From Ruegeria sp. R13_0 (GTDB lineage: Bacteria; Pseudomonadota; Alphaproteobacteria; Rhodobacterales; Rhodobacteraceae), in NCBI RefSeq assembly GCF_017743995.1, contig NZ_JAGHRB010000007.1, positions 124,001-188,000 of the forward strand: DNA of 64,000 nt, in the 5' to 3' direction. How positions within the stretch are numbered: the first letter of the stretch is position 1; each line of letters starts with the position of its first letter. Positions 61,574-64,000 of this stretch are shown here, one piece after another. The notes under the pieces were generated by a model. It searched no databases and had not been told where the DNA came from. It was given only the letters and a program-made list of their open reading frames with translations. A program made the position numbers and the translations under genes.

Positions 61574-62598
61574 TCCGAGTCCTTATCGCAGGTCTGGGCA
61601 ATATGGGCCTCAGCCACGCGCTGGCGCATCACCATCATCCAGACGCGCAGATTGTCGGGTTAGTCAATCGCTCTGGTCAGGTCGACCAGTCGGAGTTGCA
61701 GGGCTATCCCGCCTTCTCGGACTTCCACACCGCTCTGGCAGAGACCACTCCTGATCTGGTGGTCATCGCGACCTATTCCGATAGCCACGCTGATTATGCC
61801 TGCGCTGCGATGGAAGCAGGCGCGCATGTATTTGTCGAGAAACCTCTGGCCACCACGGTCGAGGATGCGCGCCGTGTTGTCGCCAAAGCGGTTGAGACGG
61901 GGCGCAAGCTGGTGATCGGCTATATCCTGCGCCACCACCCCTCATGGATGCGTTTGATCTCTGAGGCGCGCGATCTGGGCGGCCCCTATGTATTCCGCCT
62001 GAACCTGAACCAGCAATCCACCGGCCCGACTTGGGAGACGCATAAGGCGTTGATGCAGACCACCTCGCCGATCGTCGATTGCGGCGTCCACTACGTGGAT
62101 GTGATGTGCCAGATCACCGATGCCCTACCCGTACGGGTCAACGGCATGGGCCTACGCCTGTCGGACGAGATCGCACCGGATATGTACAATTACGGCCAGT
62201 TCCAGGTGGTGTTCGCGGACGGCTCGGTCGGCTGGTACGAGGCCGGATGGGGCCCGATGATGTCCGAAACCGCGTTCTTCGTGAAAGACATCATCTCACC
62301 CAATGGGGCAGTTTCGATCACCGAGGGCAACAAGGGCGCCTCGGACGACGTGGACGGGCACACCAAAGTGGGCGGCATTCTGGTGCATCGCCCGGATGGG
62401 GACAGCCTGATCGAAATGGACGGCGAACCGGGCCATCAGGAGCTGTGCGATGCAGAGCAAGCCTACATGCTGCGCGCCATCGCCGAGGATATCGACCTGA
62501 CCCGCCACATGAGCGACGCGGTGCAATCCCTGCGGATCTGCCTGGCGGCCGATGAGAGCATTCGAACCGGGCAGCCGGTTGACCTGAAGGAGGCGTGA
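61570..62598 (+). CDS. Gfo/Idh/MocA-family oxidoreductase
   Basis: The 342-residue protein has an N-terminal NAD(P)-binding Rossmann fold (VLIAGLGNMGLSHALAHHHH near residue 4) and the family's EKPLA motif near 95. The C-terminal alpha/beta domain has VDCGVHYVDVMCQIT near 171, where GxHxxD-type catalytic residues lie. Such enzymes act on sugars or sugar acids by oxidation, reduction or epimerisation, and some are glycosidases. It is placed inside the importer operon between permease and ATPase, so it probably acts on an imported sugar. The substrate is unknown. Confidence 0.85.
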   Translation: MIRVLIAGLGNMGLSHALAHHHHPDAQIVGLVNRSGQVDQSELQGYPAFSDFHTALAETTPDLVVIATYSDSHADYACAAMEAGAHVFVEKPLATTVEDARRVVAKAVETGRKLVIGYILRHHPSWMRLISEARDLGGPYVFRLNLNQQSTGPTWETHKALMQTTSPIVDCGVHYVDVMCQITDALPVRVNGMGLRLSDEIAPDMYNYGQFQVVFADGSVGWYEAGWGPMMSETAFFVKDIISPNGAVSITEGNKGASDDVDGHTKVGGILVHRPDGDSLIEMDGEPGHQELCDAEQAYMLRAIAEDIDLTRHMSDAVQSLRICLAADESIRTGQPVDLKEA

Positions 62599-62599
62599 C

Positions 62600-63595
62600 G
62601 TGACCGCCCTGAAGCTGAGCAAAGTGTGTAAATCCTTCGGGCCGGTTGAGGTGCTGAAGAACATCGACCTGACCGTCGAGGAGAACGAATTCGTGGTCTT
62701 TGTCGGCCCCTCAGGCTGCGGGAAATCGACCTTGCTGCGGGTGATTGCGGGGTTGGAGGATGCAACCTCGGGCACGGTCGAGATCGACGGCGAACAGGTC
62801 AACACAGTGCCCCCGGCGAAACGCGGGCTCGCGATGGTGTTCCAGTCCTACGCGCTCTACCCGCATCTCACGGTGCGTGGGAATATGGCGCTTGGGCTGA
62901 AACAGGCTGGCCACCCGAAGGATGAAATCTCGCGCCGCATTTCCGAGGCCAGCCGGATGCTGTCGCTTGATGACTACCTGGAGCGTCGCCCTGCCGAACT
63001 CTCAGGCGGCCAGCGGCAACGCGTCGCCATCGGGCGCGCGATTGTGCGCAACCCGAAACTGTTCCTATTTGACGAGCCGCTGTCCAATCTGGATGCCGCC
63101 CTGCGCCTGAATACACGGGTCGAGATCGCCAATCTGCACCGCCAGATTGACGCCAGCATGATCTACGTGACCCATGATCAGACCGAGGCGATGACACTCG
63201 CCGACAAGATCGTGGTTTTGAGGGACGGGCGCGTGGAGCAGATCGGCAGCCCAATGGACCTCTACAACAACCCCGCCAACCGCTTTGTGGCCGAGTTCAT
63301 CGGCTCTCCCGCCATGAACTTTGTCCCGGCGGATATGATCGGCGGGCCAAAGGGCACCTATTTCGGTATCCGCCCGGAATACGCCACCCATTCCGAGACC
63401 GGGGCCCTATCCGGTACCGTGGTGCATGTGGAAAATCTGGGTGCGGATACGAATATCATGGTCGATATCGGAACCGGAAAACCCTTCACCATCCGCGCCT
63501 TCGGCCAGCACAGGGTTGAACCGGGCGCGCAGACAGGGATCGCATTCGATCAGGCAAACGTCCTCGCCTTTGGCGAGGACGGGCAGAGACTATAG
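62600..63595 (+). CDS. Sugar ABC importer ATPase, MalK/UgpC-like
   Basis: The 331-residue ATPase has Walker A GPSGCGKSTLLRVIAG near residue 36 and Q-loop MVFQSYALYPHLTVRGN near 79. The signature is LSGGQRQRVAIGRAIVRNPK near 134, with Walker B LFLFDEPLSNLDAALR near 154. A C-terminal TOBE regulatory domain (YFGIRPEYATHSE near 252) follows. It begins with GTG at 62600, preceded by GAAGGAGG, one base after the oxidoreductase stop. It completes the importer begun by the gene at 58494. Confidence 0.94.
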   Translation: MTALKLSKVCKSFGPVEVLKNIDLTVEENEFVVFVGPSGCGKSTLLRVIAGLEDATSGTVEIDGEQVNTVPPAKRGLAMVFQSYALYPHLTVRGNMALGLKQAGHPKDEISRRISEASRMLSLDDYLERRPAELSGGQRQRVAIGRAIVRNPKLFLFDEPLSNLDAALRLNTRVEIANLHRQIDASMIYVTHDQTEAMTLADKIVVLRDGRVEQIGSPMDLYNNPANRFVAEFIGSPAMNFVPADMIGGPKGTYFGIRPEYATHSETGALSGTVVHVENLGADTNIMVDIGTGKPFTIRAFGQHRVEPGAQTGIAFDQANVLAFGEDGQRL

Positions 63596-63597
63596 CG

Positions 63598-64000
63598 CTA
63601 CGCGTCTTCCCCAAGCTCTTTGACGGCGGCCAAAAGGCGGGCGATTTCCTGTTCCGTGTTGTAGTGACAGAAGGAAATGCGGATGCAATCCGATAGTCCC
63701 AATGGCCCCAGCACATTGCCCGAGTAATGGTCGGCCTTGCGCGTATGGGTTCGAATGCCCTGCTGGTTCAGCGTCTCAACCACGTCTTCGGATGCCTTGC
63801 CTTTGACCACAATCGACACCAGCCCCTCTCGCGCTGGGTTGTCGGCCCCGGCCAGAATGGTGACGTGATCCATATCGCGCAGACCCGGCAGGTTGCCCGT
63901 GCCGTTGATTGCGGTGTTGGTCAGATGGGTTTCATAGGCGTGAATGGCACGACCCGCAGCCTCAATCCGCGCGCGCGGGTCAGTCTCGTCCGATACTTCT
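63598..64000 (-). CDS. Class V aminotransferase-fold protein, C-terminal fragment
   Basis: The frame is open from the window edge to TAG at 63598, giving the last ~133 residues of a protein whose start lies beyond 64000. The segment ending IRISFCHYNTEQEIARLLAA resembles the C-terminus of class V, cysteine-desulfurase-like PLP enzymes (family form ...R.S...YN..EEI..L..). GLVSIVVKGKASEDVVETLN and GIRTHTRKADHY fit the same domain. The PLP lysine is outside the window. It converges on the importer operon with 2 bp between stops. Desulfurase or other activity cannot be told. Confidence 0.7.
   Translation of the reverse strand, partial: EVSDETDPRARIEAAGRAIHAYETHLTNTAINGTGNLPGLRDMDHVTILAGADNPAREGLVSIVVKGKASEDVVETLNQQGIRTHTRKADHYSGNVLGPLGLSDCIRISFCHYNTEQEIARLLAAVKELGEDA

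Overview
The window looks like chromosomal DNA of a flagellated, GC-rich alphaproteobacterium of the Rhodobacterales (Roseobacter-type). The evidence is a CcrM-type GANTC methyltransferase, a flaF-flbT pair beside a flagellin, an alpha-type waaA-lpxK pair, many ABC and TTT importers, and dense gene packing with frequent ATGA overlaps. No rRNA, tRNA, CRISPR array, insertion sequence or prophage was seen. No gene-free stretch exceeds 300 bp.

Layout. 1-3286: end of pmbA, a CysQ-like phosphatase, waaA and lpxK in a tight forward run. 3341-10865: a DsbA-like oxidoreductase, a DUF721/DciA-like protein, mutY, an AlkB-type alkane monooxygenase, a membrane class III cyclase, ccrM, rnhB and a small secreted protein. 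11043-13654: a short forward run with a membrane-anchored winged-helix protein and an unusual DUF427-cyclase fusion. 13766-19449: flagellar genes, with DUF1217, flbT, flaF, flagellin, flgN and flgJ-N in reverse and fliK-flgD forward. 19528-20391: a lone phosphotransferase. 20378-28477: the two-component system TctDE with an extra periplasmic binding protein, diverging from tctCBA, a CoA-transferase and a citryl-CoA-lyase-like protein. 28474-35449: a peptide-type ABC importer with a fused double ATPase and two related binding proteins. 35713-38759: an orphan type I secretion pair. 38914-41703: aconitase B. 41776-44416: a decayed aldolase/dehydrogenase and mtnA. 44522-52104: a polyamine uptake and catabolism cluster (potDABC, a PuuB-like oxidase, a GntR regulator and a class III aminotransferase). 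52176-63595: a lytic transglycosylase, then a divergent amino-sugar cluster (kinase, GntR/UTRA regulator, SIS deaminase, NagA; opposite them MurQ, a sugar ABC importer and a Gfo/Idh oxidoreductase). 63598-64000: the C-terminal end of a class V aminotransferase-fold protein.

Three systems stand out. The first is a tricarboxylate import module joined to a possible CoA-transferase/citryl-CoA-lyase route, with an 11-bp tandem repeat that could be the TctD operator. The second is a PTS-independent MurNAc/GlcNAc catabolic module whose divergent promoter carries AGGTAT repeats spaced exactly 11 bp apart on both sides. The third is a polyamine module with three copies of an ATTTGATCA palindrome around its GntR regulator. 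Several importer operons also share a strong hairpin between the binding-protein gene and the rest of the operon. All functional assignments come from motifs and context read by eye. No database search was run.
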